This document shows positions 12,061 to 22,130 of a stretch of DNA of 64,000 nt, in pieces. How positions within the stretch are numbered: position 1 is the first letter of the stretch; every line of letters starts with the position of its first letter. Both the position numbers and the translations under genes were made by a program. Origin of the DNA: Diphasiastrum complanatum (lineage: Eukaryota; Streptophyta; Lycopodiopsida; Lycopodiales; Lycopodiaceae); assembly GCA_029204225.1 (NCBI GenBank), contig CM055105.1:16379353-16443352 (forward strand). Direction: 5' to 3'. Below the pieces are notes generated by a model. That model searched no databases. It was not told where the DNA came from and was given only the letters and a program-made list of their open reading frames with translations.

Positions 12061-12791
12061 TGTCTCTTTTTTTTTCTCCTTGGCCAGCCTCTAATATTGC
12101 ACAATTTCTTGGTCTTGATGCTGGACCTTGCTCTCGAGCAACTAATATTGGCTCACCAACCAATGCATGTGGTAGCTTGTTTCGGATAGGCCTATCATCG
12201 AGCGCTTGGCTGCTTTAGTGAGCTTTTCAGGATTAGTAAGAGTTGGGTACCGTTCTGGAGTGTGGGATGGTGAGGCTAGACAAAAAATAACCATTGTGTT
12301 AGAGTTGAAAATGGAGGTGGAGGTGGAGGGATGATGTTAGTAATTATTGTGGTGGTGGTGGTTAGTGGAGGGGTCAGACTTCTTCTTGGATACTCCACCT
12401 TTTCCGGTTTGTCGTCGCTTATTTCCATCAAGTTCGCAGCATCAAAATATTGCGACGTGTCGAATGTATGGACTTGCTGGGCCTATGGTTGTTGGGCGTG
12501 TGGTTGCTAAGCCGCTTCCGTGTCCTAGGGACTGGATATCCCCACTCCTCCCCCCCCCCAAAAAAAAAACTTGTGCCGATGGTGATGTTGGTGGCGTTGG
12601 CGTAGTAATCAGTGTGGGTGGGGTGGTGACTTAATCTGGCGGACCTGTGACTTGAGATACTGTCATGTCAGGTGCTGGTGTAGAGGTAGTTGCTCCATCA
12701 CCCCCGTCGATGACATGTGAGGCTGATGAGTGTGGTTGTGAGGCCGTGGATGAGCTTCCATCATCTGAGGTGGAACCATCTAAAACTGCTC
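12061..12791. other. Noncoding or decayed stretch between the two ORFs of A
   Basis: G/T-rich sequence containing a C9A10 homopolymer junction (12,550-12,570). It probably once joined the two flanking ORFs, which are in different frames. No motif or convincing ORF is seen. Confidence 0.4.
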
Positions 12792-13712
12792 CTATTGGTG
12801 ATGTGCTTCCAGCTTGTGGGCCTTGGAGATATCGGCCTCTTGAGCTCCGGAGGTTGCAGCTGCTTGTGAGTCCGGCTGTGGGCTTCTTTGCTTCTGTACC
12901 AGAGGGAGAATAATGGTGTTTACTCGTTTAGGCTGGGATGTCGATGGTGAAGTTGTCCTTGATCGTGCACGCTTGGACTTTGTTGACTCAATGGGAATAT
13001 CCCATGCTTTGTCCGCAAGCTGCAAGTGTTGTTGAAGCTTTGGCCCTTTCTGGACTTGGTGGAGAGTGATATCTGTCAAGAGATATCCGAGTATTGTTAT
13101 CGGCTGCTTGTTCTTAATGCACTCATAAAGGTAGTTCGAAACAAACTGTGCCCAATCATAGATGTTCTAGGCATGTAGTTGTGAATCTACCATCATGTGA
13201 AACAGGGACATGGGTACCCTCTACAACTTGGTTCTTGGTCATTGTGTGCACTTTGTCAAGTACGCACATGCCGCTTGTAGTTATGGGTCATTGATTGCTT
13301 CGACTCGATATCCGTCCTTGTTTTTCCACTTGGCGATGGATGGGTCAATGAATTTGAAATATGCTATTTGCTCGATTTTTTTAAGTGTCTTGGTGGTAGC
13401 ATTGGGTCCTCTTGGGAACCCAAAAGGTTGCAAGTCGGCCAGTGCAAATGATATGTTGTAAACATAGTTCCTCATAGGAGGAACTATGAGCTGGCACGAC
13501 CTTGTTGTAGCATTGTAGTTGGCATATATCATATGCACAAGGTACGGGCTTTGATACCCGGTCAGGACTGGCACCTGGAACTCAATGGCTTGAAAGAAGG
13601 ATGTTTTGTGTTGATACCAGTGTTGCATTTCAGTCATATCCAATTTGGACAATTGGATGTCGAGCTTATTGGCATCAGGGTCATCAGAACTGGAGGCAGG
13701 GTTAGTAGACAT
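12792..13712 (-). pseudogene. Upstream extra ORF of element A, unknown function
   Basis: Two open stretches, 13,712-13,281 (143 codons) and 13,079-12,792 (95 codons), are in one frame with several stops between them. The first half contains HWYQHKTSFFQAIEFQVPV and a hydrophobic segment NYVYNISFALADLQPFGFP. The second contains CIKNKQPITILGYLLTDI and a basic, Ser-rich tail (ESTKSKRARSRTTSPSTSQP). The layout resembles the extra proteins encoded by some plant gypsy elements, but I cannot assign a family. It may be the N-terminal part of the same protein as the 12,060-9,990 ORF. Confidence 0.5.
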
Positions 13713-13747
13713 GATGAAAAAACTGGGAAATAAGAATCTGAAAAAAG

Positions 13748-14230
13748 GGTGTCGGTCGAGATTTCAGACAGGGTTAACAGGCGTCGGTTGAGATTTGAGC
13801 GGAGGGTGTCGGTTGAGTTTCGATCGGAGGGTGTCAGTTGAGATGGGAGTGGAGGGCGTCGGTTGAACTTTGATCGGAGGGTGTCAGTTGAGATGGGAGC
13901 GGAGGGTGTCAGTTGAGATGGGAGCGGAGAGCGTCGGTTGAATTTTGATCGGAGGATGTCGGTTGAGATGGGAGCGGAGGGCGTTAGTTGAGATGCAATG
14001 GAAAGGTGTCGGCTGAGATGCAATGGAAAGACATCGGCTGAGATGCGATGGAAAGGCGTCGGTTGAGATGATGGAAAGACGTCGGCTGAGATGCGATGGA
14101 AAGGCGTCGGCTAAGTTGCAATGGAAAGACGTCGGCTGAGATGTGATGGAAAGGCGTCGGCTGAGATGCAATGGAAAGGTGTCGGCTGAGATGCAATGGA
14201 AAGACATCGGCTGAGATGTAATAGAAAGTC
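13748..14230. repeat. 25-bp minisatellite, about 19 units
   Basis: A core G-T-C-G-G-(T/C)-T-G-A-G recurs about every 25 bases, at 13,751, 13,783, 13,809, 13,834 and so on to 14,206, with one short unit near 14,058. The left half has units ending in GGGAGCGGAGG and the right half units with ATGCAATGGAAAG, so two variants expanded separately. Diverged copies of the core at about 14,890-14,960 may be the source. Because 25 is not a multiple of three, all three minus-strand frames stay open and give repeated Ser/His/Leu-rich peptides; these are artefacts of the repeat. Confidence 0.85.
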
Positions 14231-14235
14231 TGGTG

Positions 14236-14925
14236 GAAGGAGTGATGGTGGGAAAGGAATGGACTGTGAGGATCTGAGGTTGGGAAGGAAGGTGTGTGAA
14301 AGTGGAGGTGTTGTAGATAGAAGGGTATGGAGGATGTGTGGCAAACGAAGTATGGTGTGAACAATGGAACATAGAAGTTCCGAAAAAGAAGATGTTGGTA
14401 TATGGTTGTGACTAAGCGGAAGGGATGAAGATAGTGGGAGATGTAAAGAAAGTAGCTTTCGGTTAAGACGGGTGTTTGGAGAGGATGAAAGGAAAGTGTG
14501 TAAGATTAAAAGGTGATTCTCAATAGTGTACCAGAAGCATTTTGAATGCTTGCGTGACACTACCCCTCAGCATGCGAAATGTTTCAAATGCTTTGTTTTC
14601 CACTGGCGATATTAGGTTTGGAGATTGTTGGTGATGGCGCTCTCAAAGGAAAACACACTAGGATGGCTGATACTGAGTGGAGATGGTGTGGAAGCAAGGA
14701 CGGATGCACAGAATGAGAGAGCGCCAAGATCGTGTAGGAGAGCTGGAAAATCACCAGTAGATCATCGCTAGAGAGCTTCAGAGTTCGCACGTCGCTAAGG
14801 TGCGAATGGCGTCGAGGTGATGGCATTTATGGACACCATCGGCTGGGTTCGGACGCGATGGGATGTGTCTGTTTGTTGGATTTTGAATGAGAAGCGTCGA
14901 TCGAGATTTGATGGAGTTGCGTTGG
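14236..14925. other. No gene seen
   Basis: Internal sequence of element A between the minisatellite and the gag stub. Open frames here have no recognisable motif. Confidence 0.4.
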
Positions 14926-15310
14926 TCAGAATCTGAGAGAGTCGCGTTGGTCGAGATCTGAGGTATAATAAACAATCGTTTCAGTAGAGTACTGTGGTTG
15001 AGTATTGTCTTCCACATAGTAGGTGGCCGGATCGATGGTATTCGGATCAAGATAATGGACAACATTTTGTGGGGTAGGTTGGTTAACGACAAACTGTTGA
15101 CGTGGTGATGGGTATTGATTTGGTGCAGTTGGTCGTGGTTGGTAGACCTCTGGTCGTGGCACAGGCTGTTGTGGAAGATAAGGGTGGTAAGCGCGATAGA
15201 TGGTGGGTCTGGCTGGGAAATGGTTTCGCAATTGAGGGCATTCATTAGCAGTGTGATGCTATGAGCAGATTGGACAACAGACATTTTTTCTTGCTGAAAA
15301 GGATTTCTCA
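14926..15310 (-). pseudogene. Gag zinc-knuckle stub of element A
   Basis: On the minus strand the frame contains CPICS-stop-HHTANEC, a C-x2-C-x3-H-x4-C knuckle with an internal nonsense codon, followed by a Pro/Gln-rich tail (YRAYHPYLPQQPVPRPEVY). The knuckle closely resembles CSMCTQNHTTNEC in the gag of element C (54.3 kb), so A and C probably share a gag ancestor. The capsid part is missing; the 700 bases upstream are the leader, with no gag-like sequence. Confidence 0.55.
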
Positions 15311-16001
15311 GCAATTTGTATACTCACGAATTCTGACAGGGAGTTCTGAATGTCAGAATAGTGTTTTTTTAGATTTTCTGAAAAAAAAAAAATTGTACTT
15401 TTAGAATTCGCGGGTAGGACAGAGAATTCATACTCTCTGAGAACGATTTCCTAGGCTAGATGGCGAATTCTTAAAGAGAGGTTTTACTGGCAGATATGGA
15501 ATATGGGAAAAAAAATGTGACTTTATGACAGAAAACAATCAAAATTTTGGAGATAGAATTTGTAGAGCTGCTGGAGGACTGATCTTGATGAGATCTAGCC
15601 TCAGTGAAGTCGGCGAATTCTAGGACAAATATTTGGGTGAGAAATAAGGGATTTTGACAGTACATCAGGCTGTTTTCTCATAATCTGACCGTGGTTAGAA
15701 TTTGTGGAGGTGATAAAATGAAAGATTGGGGTTTGTTAGGGCTACAGACAGGTTGGCGAATTCTGATATACTTGGTTGGTTTGGAAAAAGGTCACTTGGG
15801 TCACTTCGTTTCAAGAAAATGCCCAAGTTGACTCTTTTGTTGCTTCCCCCCAGCTTGATAAGTTGTTCCGCAGCTCGTGTAGGACCTGGAGAGAAGACGC
15901 GTGTTGTTGTTGGTAGATAGAAGACATGCAAACAAGCAAACATACAACATGGAAGCGAGAAAACAAAAAGGAGAAGAAGCTAGGTAAAAAAAATACTTAA
16001 A
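15311..16001. other. Leader of element A, no gene seen
   Basis: Lies between the primer site and the gag stub. It has several words like GCGAATTCT and an A-rich run (15,381-15,391). No coding sequence is supported. Confidence 0.4.
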
Positions 16002-16018
16002 AAGTGGCAACGGCGCAA
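16002..16018 (-). other. Primer binding site of element A
   Basis: The plus strand reads AGTGGCAACGGCGCAAA next to the LTR start at 16,020. The core GGCAACGGCGC matches the 3' end of plant tRNA-Asp (CCCCGGCAACGGCGCCA); both ends have drifted. Confidence 0.55.
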
Positions 16019-16019
16019 A

Positions 16020-16711
16020 TGTTGGAAGTATTTCTTGTTCGTGCGGTGGCTCGATCTACTTATGGATGTAGTATAGGGATGGAGAGGATCGTCCACTTTC
16101 TAAGTTTCTACAACAAGCTTCAACGGAAATATGAAAATAATCAACAAAGATGAGAGCACTAAGGCTTACCCAACTAGTGCCCGAAACGGAAATAAGGCTA
16201 ATTAGAAAAAATTCTTGCTAAGGCAAACCCAACTAGCAAGATTGCTAAACTAAGACCTAAATTAACACCCAAAGGGTTTGAAAGATAAATTGCAGCTAAC
16301 TAAATAACCAATAGAAACATGCCACAATAATCCAATGAAAGGAGGCAAGAGGAGGCCCGAGCACCTTCCGTCAAGCTATGCACCTTTCAATGGAAACACA
16401 AAGAAATATAATGATAATCTCAAAGAGAGAGCAATTTAGCATAATCTCAGAGTGTTGTTTACAAGGCAAATACCTCTCCTTTTATGGCAAGGAGGGTCTT
16501 CCATAAGTATCTACTAACTTATGGGCCTAATCTGTTTCTAGCCTTTCTAGAACTTCTTGGGATTTAGAACTTCAAAGTTTCTTAACTTAGGAAAATTTAA
16601 AATAAAATATTTCTAATCTTAAGTTTTCTAAGTCTAAGTTCTAAATCTAAGTTTAAGCTATTTTATTATTATTTAAGCTTCTACTCATGGGCTTACAAAA
16701 CACATGCCATG
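16020..16711 (-). repeat. 5' LTR of element A, truncated
   Basis: Direct repeat of 64-760. Homology ends at CACATGCCATG, and the next bases are gypsy pol sequence of element B. About 105 bases of the LTR are missing at this junction. Confidence 0.75.
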
Positions 16712-16712
16712 G

Positions 16713-18504
16713 TTGAAGTTGACCATTGTACCTATTTGGACGACTGAGGAGGTGGAAGCATTTGAAAAATTGAAGAAAGGTTTAGCTTCTGCACCAATTT
16801 TACGAGCTCCAAATTGGACAATTGAGTTTCATGTTCATACTGATGCATCAAAATATGCTATTGGATTAGTTTCGACGCAACCAGGTGAATACAAAGAAAA
16901 CTATCCCATCAGATTTGCAAGCCAACAACTTACAAATTTTGAGAAGAATTACTCGACAACAGAACGAGAAGTGTTGGCCATGGTTTTTCTCGTTAAGAAA
17001 TTTTGACATTATCTAATGACAATAAATTTTGTATACTGATCACCAGTCGTTACTTTATCTAGTGAACAAGACGTGCAACACGGAACGTATTGCAAGATGG
17101 CTACTACTATTGACCGAATTTGATTTTCGAGTTGGGGTTCGAAATGGTAAACAACATCATCTTGCTGACCATGTTTCAAGAATCGAATCAGCACCAGTTA
17201 ATAATGAAGTGGATGATGAACTATTAGAAGCTGTGTTGTTTTATGTTGAAACAACACCTGAGTGGGCAGTAGATATTGTTGAATATCTTATGTTAGGCCA
17301 ACCTAATGACTCTCTGACAAAAGTCCCAAAGAAACAATTGATTCTTAAGGCACAACCTTATCGATTGATTGCGGGCCAATTGTATCGACGAGGAATGGAT
17401 GATATTTTGAGAAGATGTGTGTTGCCTCACGAAGTACTTGAACTAATCATGTTTTCACATGATGGGATGGGAGGTGGACATTTTTCAACAGATATCATTG
17501 TTCGAAAAATTTTACAATCTGGGTGTTGGTGGCCGATACTACATAAGGATACCAAAAACTATATTCAGTCATGTGATGTATGTTAACGATCACGACGTCC
17601 TAGAAGCAAAATTATAAACCTTTGCACCCAGTTTTATCGCAAGCACCATTCGAGAAATGGGGACTTGACTATGTTGGTCCTATTCATCATGTGGCAAGAG
17701 GATCTTAAGCCAGATATATCATCCTAGCAACGGATTATATGACCAAGTGGGTCGAGGGAAAAGCAGTTAGAGTTGTTGATTCTAAGTCTACGACTAAGTT
17801 TCTGTATGAACACATCATTGTTAGATTTGGATGTCCTATTGAGATCATAAGTGATCACGGAACACACTTTGTCAATGAAACGATAAAGTGTTTTCTGGAA
17901 GACTTCTTCGTTATACACCAGTTCAGTACTCCTCCATATTATATGAGGGGTAATGGACAAGCTAAATCTTCCAATAAGATTCTCTGCAACATTATGACAA
18001 AAACGGTTGAAGCAAGTCATTCTGATTGGAAACATAAACTTCATGCAGCGTTATGGACATTCAAACCCGCTTACAAAGTTAGTATTAATTAGACACCATT
18101 TCAATTGGTTTATGGTTAAAATGCAATGGTGTCAATTGAATTTTTAGTACCATCCTTGCGTATAGCAGCAACGAAATGACTGGATGATTCAAAATCCTTA
18201 CAAATGCATCATGAGGCTTTACATAAACTATGATGAAACCAGATTGATGGCAGTACATGCCTTAGCAGCAGAGAAAGCTTGTTTCAAGGCATGGCACGAT
18301 CGTCGCTTACACAACAAATATTTGAAGGATGGAGATCTAGCCTTGATGTATAAAACCAAGCTGATCAAAGGGAAATTAAAGTTTTCAGGTGAAGGACCAT
18401 ACAAAGTGAAAGAGATATTGTCCTACAGAGCAGTTATTTTGGAACACCTGAATGGAGGACGTTTTGATACCCCAGTGAATGGTAGCCGATTACGCAAATG
18501 TTAA
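16713..18504 (+). pseudogene. Gypsy pol remnant: RNase H, integrase, GPY/F module
   Basis: The RNase H part has FHVHTDASKYAIGLV, TTEREVLAMVFLVKKF and YTDHQSLLYLV. The integrase zinc finger runs from HDGMGGGHF to CDVC (HHCC), and the catalytic core has a DYMTKW region and SDHGTHFVNET. The third acidic residue is lost: NGQAKSSNK has Lys (codon 17,964-17,966) where the catalytic Glu belongs. The C-terminal segment 18,184-18,504 contains GEGPYKVKEI, a GPY/F motif. Stops at about 17,005, 17,584, 18,090 and 18,178 and a frame break near 17,600-17,740 inactivate it. The enzyme would have cut and joined the cDNA ends to host DNA. Confidence 0.85.
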
Positions 18505-19123
18505 TAGCCAGTTCAACTTGCATGATCCAAGACCTTATCATTTTTTACTTTTGTTGTTTTACAATTTTGTTTTCTCACACTACTTAGTTGATTCTTTTTT
18601 TCGAAAAGACAATAATAAAAAAAAGAGAAACGAATGATGAGCAAAAGTCAAAACAGTCATCAAATCAAAAAAAGAGGAAGAAAAGTATTTTCAAGAATCA
18701 AATTTTTATGGAAAATGAATTAGGAAATCACTTTTTGAGTCAAATATTGAACATACTATTTTAGAAACCTTCGCTGAGTTGCCAGATCATATACCAGTTC
18801 AGATACACCTATATTGGACAGAATTCTGATATCACCATTATGAACCTTCGTCAACCTGACAGATGGATTCAGAATGCCAAAATTAGGTTGCCCATAGGTT
18901 CATATCCTAGAAATTGTCATTAAATGCGATACTTAGGCGAAGGATGCTCTTAGGTGAATGTTATTCGCCAGACCTCCAGAACCTTCGTTGGGCTACACCA
19001 ATTGCTAGAAACCTTCACCGAGAATTTTGGAAGCTATTTTCACAGTACTGAAGATGCCTACAGATTTTTGTCCAGAATTGATCGGCCAAACTAGTACTTT
19101 GTCTAATGGATTCTCCAAATTCA
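18505..19123. other. Spacer between pol and third ORF of B
   Basis: AT-rich with no ORF. From about 18,765 to 19,030 the word AACCTTCG or near variants occurs repeatedly on the plus strand, with complementary-like GCGAAGG. A comparable word cluster precedes the third ORF of element C. Confidence 0.5.
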
Positions 19124-19135
19124 CCTATAAAAGGG
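19124..19135 (+). promoter_or_regulatory. Putative internal promoter (TATA) of element B
   Basis: CCTATAAAAGGG followed by GCTGAATTCGA. About 75 surrounding bases are clearly alike at 56,905-56,985 of element C, where the box is CTATATAAGGG. The third-ORF ATG lies 92 bases downstream. This is inference from sequence conservation; no transcript is known. Confidence 0.5.
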
Positions 19136-19215
19136 CTGAATTCGATTTCATTTATCACTTGTGCTAGTGAAGCTCTTGCGAATTTTTTTTCCCGACCAAA
19201 CTCTTCTAACTGGAC

Positions 19216-20357
19216 ATGGCAGCGCTTGATTGAGAAAGAATTCAAGGTGAATTGGATGCAACCACCCTTGAACGAGACACCTACCTACAAACAGTTCCAG
19301 ATCATCTTGTCTCACCAGAGGAGATCAATTACTTGTTTAAAAAAGTTGAAACCTATTGTGCCTCACTGGCCGATTTCCAAAAACGGTTTAATAAGTTTAA
19401 ACGAACAGCATCGACTGAGTTGAGCAAGGCCAAGACAATAATCAAAGACTATGAGAAGGCAGCCGCTCAAGTCCTAGAATTGAATCCCTAGATTCCAATT
19501 CCAAAAATGCCTCAATTCTCTCCTCAACAACAAGATCAGGGAGAATTTGATACATGATTTGATCATAGGGCAGATGCTGAAGAAGCTAGAGATTCCCAAG
19601 CCACAAACGCAAGTCTCTCAAGCTCAAGGGCCAGGCCATTATTTCAACAGCCAATCACCATCGAGGACCAGATCCAAGCATTTCTACAACAACATCCGCA
19701 TGAGTCCTCAAGGGGTGGATGGGTAATAAAATTCAAGACCTCAAAGATAGAGGCAGACAAAGAATTGGATAAGCTACCGCATTGGGTGAGCAACTGGATT
19801 GGCGTAGGACAGTTTTTGATAAAGCTCCAGATTTCATCAGAAGTTACGTTGCGAGCCCTCGCCAGTTACGAGTTGATTTATGCTATGTCTCGATGCCGCG
19901 ACGCAATAAATGAAAATATTTGGGTGTCCAAATGGATCAAATCAGCATCCATACCCCAAATTGGCCCATAATCAATGAGGATTATAGCTGGACAATTTCA
20001 GTGGATTTCAACAGAGCCCTTTAGGCATATGTGTACGAGTATACATTTTCACCAGATCCATCTGTTTCTACAAGATGGGATGATTGCCTACCCACGTTGG
20101 CTTTCGATCCAAATATCCCTATGGCGTCCGACATGGTGCAAGATCAATTGTCAGTAGCCAGACTATACTATTGAGCTGCGATGTTGGGAGGATCGTGGGA
20201 GTCCAGATTTTCAGCATGGACAACGTCAAAATGGATTGTCGGCGTGAATAAGTGCTTTTTACCGCACAAGTCCAATTTCAATATGGATTGCTTGGAATTC
20301 ATGGAGAAAGTTCAGTATCACCTGATAAAGAGGCCAACCAAAGCCCCAAGTGAATAA
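19216..20357 (+). pseudogene. Third ORF of element B, ARLYY-signature protein
   Basis: Start chosen at ATG 19,216, the first ATG after the TATA-like box that is in frame with the long ORF. One frame runs to 19,971 with three nonsense codons (TGA soon after the start, then TAG near 19,489 and TGA near 19,552). It then shifts and continues from 19,974 to TAA 20,355 with two more stops. The N-terminal part is charged and probably helical (KVETYCASLADFQKRFNKFK), the middle is Gln-rich, and the C-terminal part has RWDDCLPTLAFD followed by SVARLYY-stop-AAML and a conserved Trp. That signature matches the duplicated module of element A (10.7-10.1 kb). The family is unrecognised and function unknown. 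It would be about 375 residues if intact. Confidence 0.6.
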
Positions 20358-20385
20358 TCTCGCGAAGTGTCGTGGGACCGCCACC

Positions 20386-20403
20386 AATTTTGGTGGGGGA
20401 TAC
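20386..20403 (+). other. Polypurine tract of element B
   Basis: TTTTGGTGGGGGATAC immediately before the LTR start TGTTGGAGGG, the expected arrangement at the 3' LTR. Confidence 0.6.
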
Positions 20404-21190
20404 TGTTGGAGGGTTTGCAAATCCCAAGGCAACCCTAACCCTAGTTAATAAGTGAGAGGGATTTGGCACTCTGTGTGTGTAAGTCCAACTCGATGATCAC
20501 ATAGAAATTTGATTAATTACAAAGTTAATAAAAGGCCTTTAGGCCTTTTTGTGGGACTTCTAATGTCGTAGGGCCCAAAAGTCAAGTTAGTGAATAAAAT
20601 AGGGGTTCCCACCAAATTCATTTTCAAATTGGGTTCCTCCAATTAATGAATGGGTTCCCACTATTTTTTAAATTTGAATAGTTAGGGAGGTAGGAATTGG
20701 TCAATAGGAATTGAGGCCAAGACCCTCCAATCCACTATATAAGTGGTAGTTTCAAATCATTTTGCATGTTCTCTCTTCATTTCAATACAAGCACCCAAAG
20801 GGGGTTGGCCTAGTTGGTTAGCTTGGCATCCAAAGTTTCTTTGGTCCCAAGTTCGAGCCTCCCTTGGAAACCAAGAAGCATTTCAATACAAGCAGGTTGG
20901 CCCTCTTATGGAATGGATCAGAAATGTCCTTGCTCTCTATCGCTCTTCCACCATCTCTCATGCTTTCTTTGTATTTGCTAATTGTTGGATTTGATGCTTA
21001 TTGGGACTGAATGTTCTTATGCTTTTTGTGAGAGAGAAGAGGAGAGAGAGGGGCAAGTTTCTATCACTGTGGATTAGGGTTAATGGATGTAGTGTTAATG
21101 CTTAGTGTTAGTGTTAGTGTGCACATGCTAGAATTTGGATTATGCTATCGTTCTCATGGGAACGAACCTCCGCGTGACAACTAACTTCAT
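20404..21190 (+). repeat. 3' LTR of element B (right end uncertain)
   Basis: Begins TGTTGGAGGGTTTGC after the polypurine tract. A TATA-like ACTATATAAG at about 20,732 fits the U3/R promoter. The layout parallels the LTR of element C (51,072-52,101), which has TTTATAAAAAGG at a similar place. The sequence is interrupted by a SINE at 20,794-20,878. The end coordinate is a guess. Confidence 0.5.
20794..20878 (+). mobile_element. Short tRNA-derived SINE with 16-bp target duplication
   Basis: An 85-base insert is flanked by perfect direct repeats CATTTCAATACAAGCA at 20,778-20,793 and 20,879-20,894. It contains an RNA polymerase III A-box-like TGGCCTAGTTGG and a B-box-like AAGTTCGAGCC about 40 bases apart, the spacing found in tRNA-headed SINEs. 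There is no poly(A) tail, so it is a very short or 3'-truncated copy. It lies inside the LTR of element B and is therefore younger than that element. Confidence 0.75.
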
Positions 21191-21589
21191 CTCCTTGATG
21201 CTTGTGTGCTTGGATCTACTAGGATAGGAAATAGCCCACTACAAGCAACTCCAAGGCTCCACCTTAACTAGGAGTGAACTATGACACCTTGTCGAACACC
21301 TCAATAGCCTAACTAGACCATGTCAACCACTCCTGATATGAGTTATTGCTAGTATGAGTGTCAAACATCTAAACCATTACACTAGAGTTATTTTCAGCAC
21401 ACTTTTGTGCAACTGCACTCAAAAGTGCGCACAAAACCCTTGGTGACTTGATGAGACTAAACATGCCATCAAATGATTGGAATTTCAATCTTTCAATTGT
21501 ATGTGGAACTAGACTTGACTCTTCATTGTGTTATTGAAAGATTTTAATTTTTTTTCCTCTCAACAATTTACCTCCAAAATTCTTAAATT

Positions 21590-21619
21590 TTCAACACTTC
21601 ACTTGAGTAACTTTAGGTG

Positions 21620-21661
<42 letters not shown>

Positions 21662-22130
21662 ACTCAACTTATTTTATTGATAGACATGTTTCTATGGTCA
21701 TAAAAGATTTTTGAAAGTAGATAGCCATAGAAAGAGTTGTAAAAAGCACCTCCAAAAGAAACTTTTGAGCACCTTTCAATAATTTTCAACACTTTTCAGC
21801 ACTTGACATGAGTAACTTTAAATGCCCATGTTTGTATGTACATAACCCCAAATTGAAAAAAAAAAATTGAGAGACGTGTTTCTATGGTCATATAATACCT
21901 TTTAAAGTAGACAACCCAAAAAAATATTGTTAAAATCATGGTGTTATACACTCAAATATGATACTTCTAGTTTTGGTGATTTTTATCAACACTTAAATTG
22001 ATAACTTTGGATGCACATATCTATCTCTATAGACCTCAAAATTCAGTTGTTTTTTTATAGGCATGTTTCTATCATCATGTAGGATTTTCAAGTGCGGACA
22101 TGCAAAAAATTAATATAAAATTCACAATAA
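21590..22130. repeat. Diverged tandem repeat, about 190-205 bp period, three units
   Basis: The words GTAACTTT..(A/G)TGC.CAT recur at about 21,607, 21,812 and 22,000, and ATGTTTCTAT..TCAT at about 21,684, 21,878 and 22,064, in the same order each time. Units are clearly diverged. No ORF is present. Confidence 0.6.
21623..21658. repeat. (AT)n microsatellite
   Basis: Uninterrupted AT dinucleotide run of about 18 repeats inside the first unit of the tandem repeat. Confidence 0.95.

Larger units (their letters stand above)
64..16711 (-). mobile_element. Gypsy-type LTR element A, minus strand, pol-less, interrupted
   Basis: Element bounded by direct repeats at 64-864 (3' LTR) and 16,020-16,711 (5' LTR, cut short). 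The minus orientation follows from a polypurine tract next to the left LTR (865-882) and a tRNA-Asp-like primer site next to the right LTR (16,002-16,018). Going 5' to 3' on the minus strand it holds a leader, a gag zinc-knuckle stub (15.3-14.9 kb), a 25-bp minisatellite (14.23-13.75 kb) and two long decayed ORFs (13,712-12,792 and 12,060-9,990). No protease, RT or integrase is visible, so it would have depended on another element. Element H (988-9,989) sits inside its 3' part. Confidence 0.7.
16712..21190 (+). mobile_element. Gypsy-type LTR element B, plus strand, 5'-truncated
   Basis: Starts in the middle of pol at the junction with the LTR of A. It continues through RNase H, integrase and a GPY/F-like tail (to 18,504), a spacer rich in AACCTTCG words, a TATA-like segment (19,124), a third ORF (19,216-20,357), a polypurine tract (20,386-20,403) and a 3' LTR beginning at 20,404. 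The 5' LTR, gag and first half of pol are lost. The 3' LTR end could not be fixed because there is no second copy. Confidence 0.7.

Noticed and set aside
11224-12913. Plus-strand ORFs at 11,224-11,427, 12,347-12,634 and 12,665-12,913
   Set aside because: Antisense shadows of the accessory ORFs of element A, or G/T-rich low-complexity sequence.
13634-14560. Several overlapping long minus-strand frames rich in Ser/His/Leu
   Set aside because: They are the three phases of the 25-bp minisatellite and do not represent proteins.
20436-20452. AACCCTAACCCTAG resembling plant telomere repeat
   Set aside because: Only two units inside the LTR of element B; no array.
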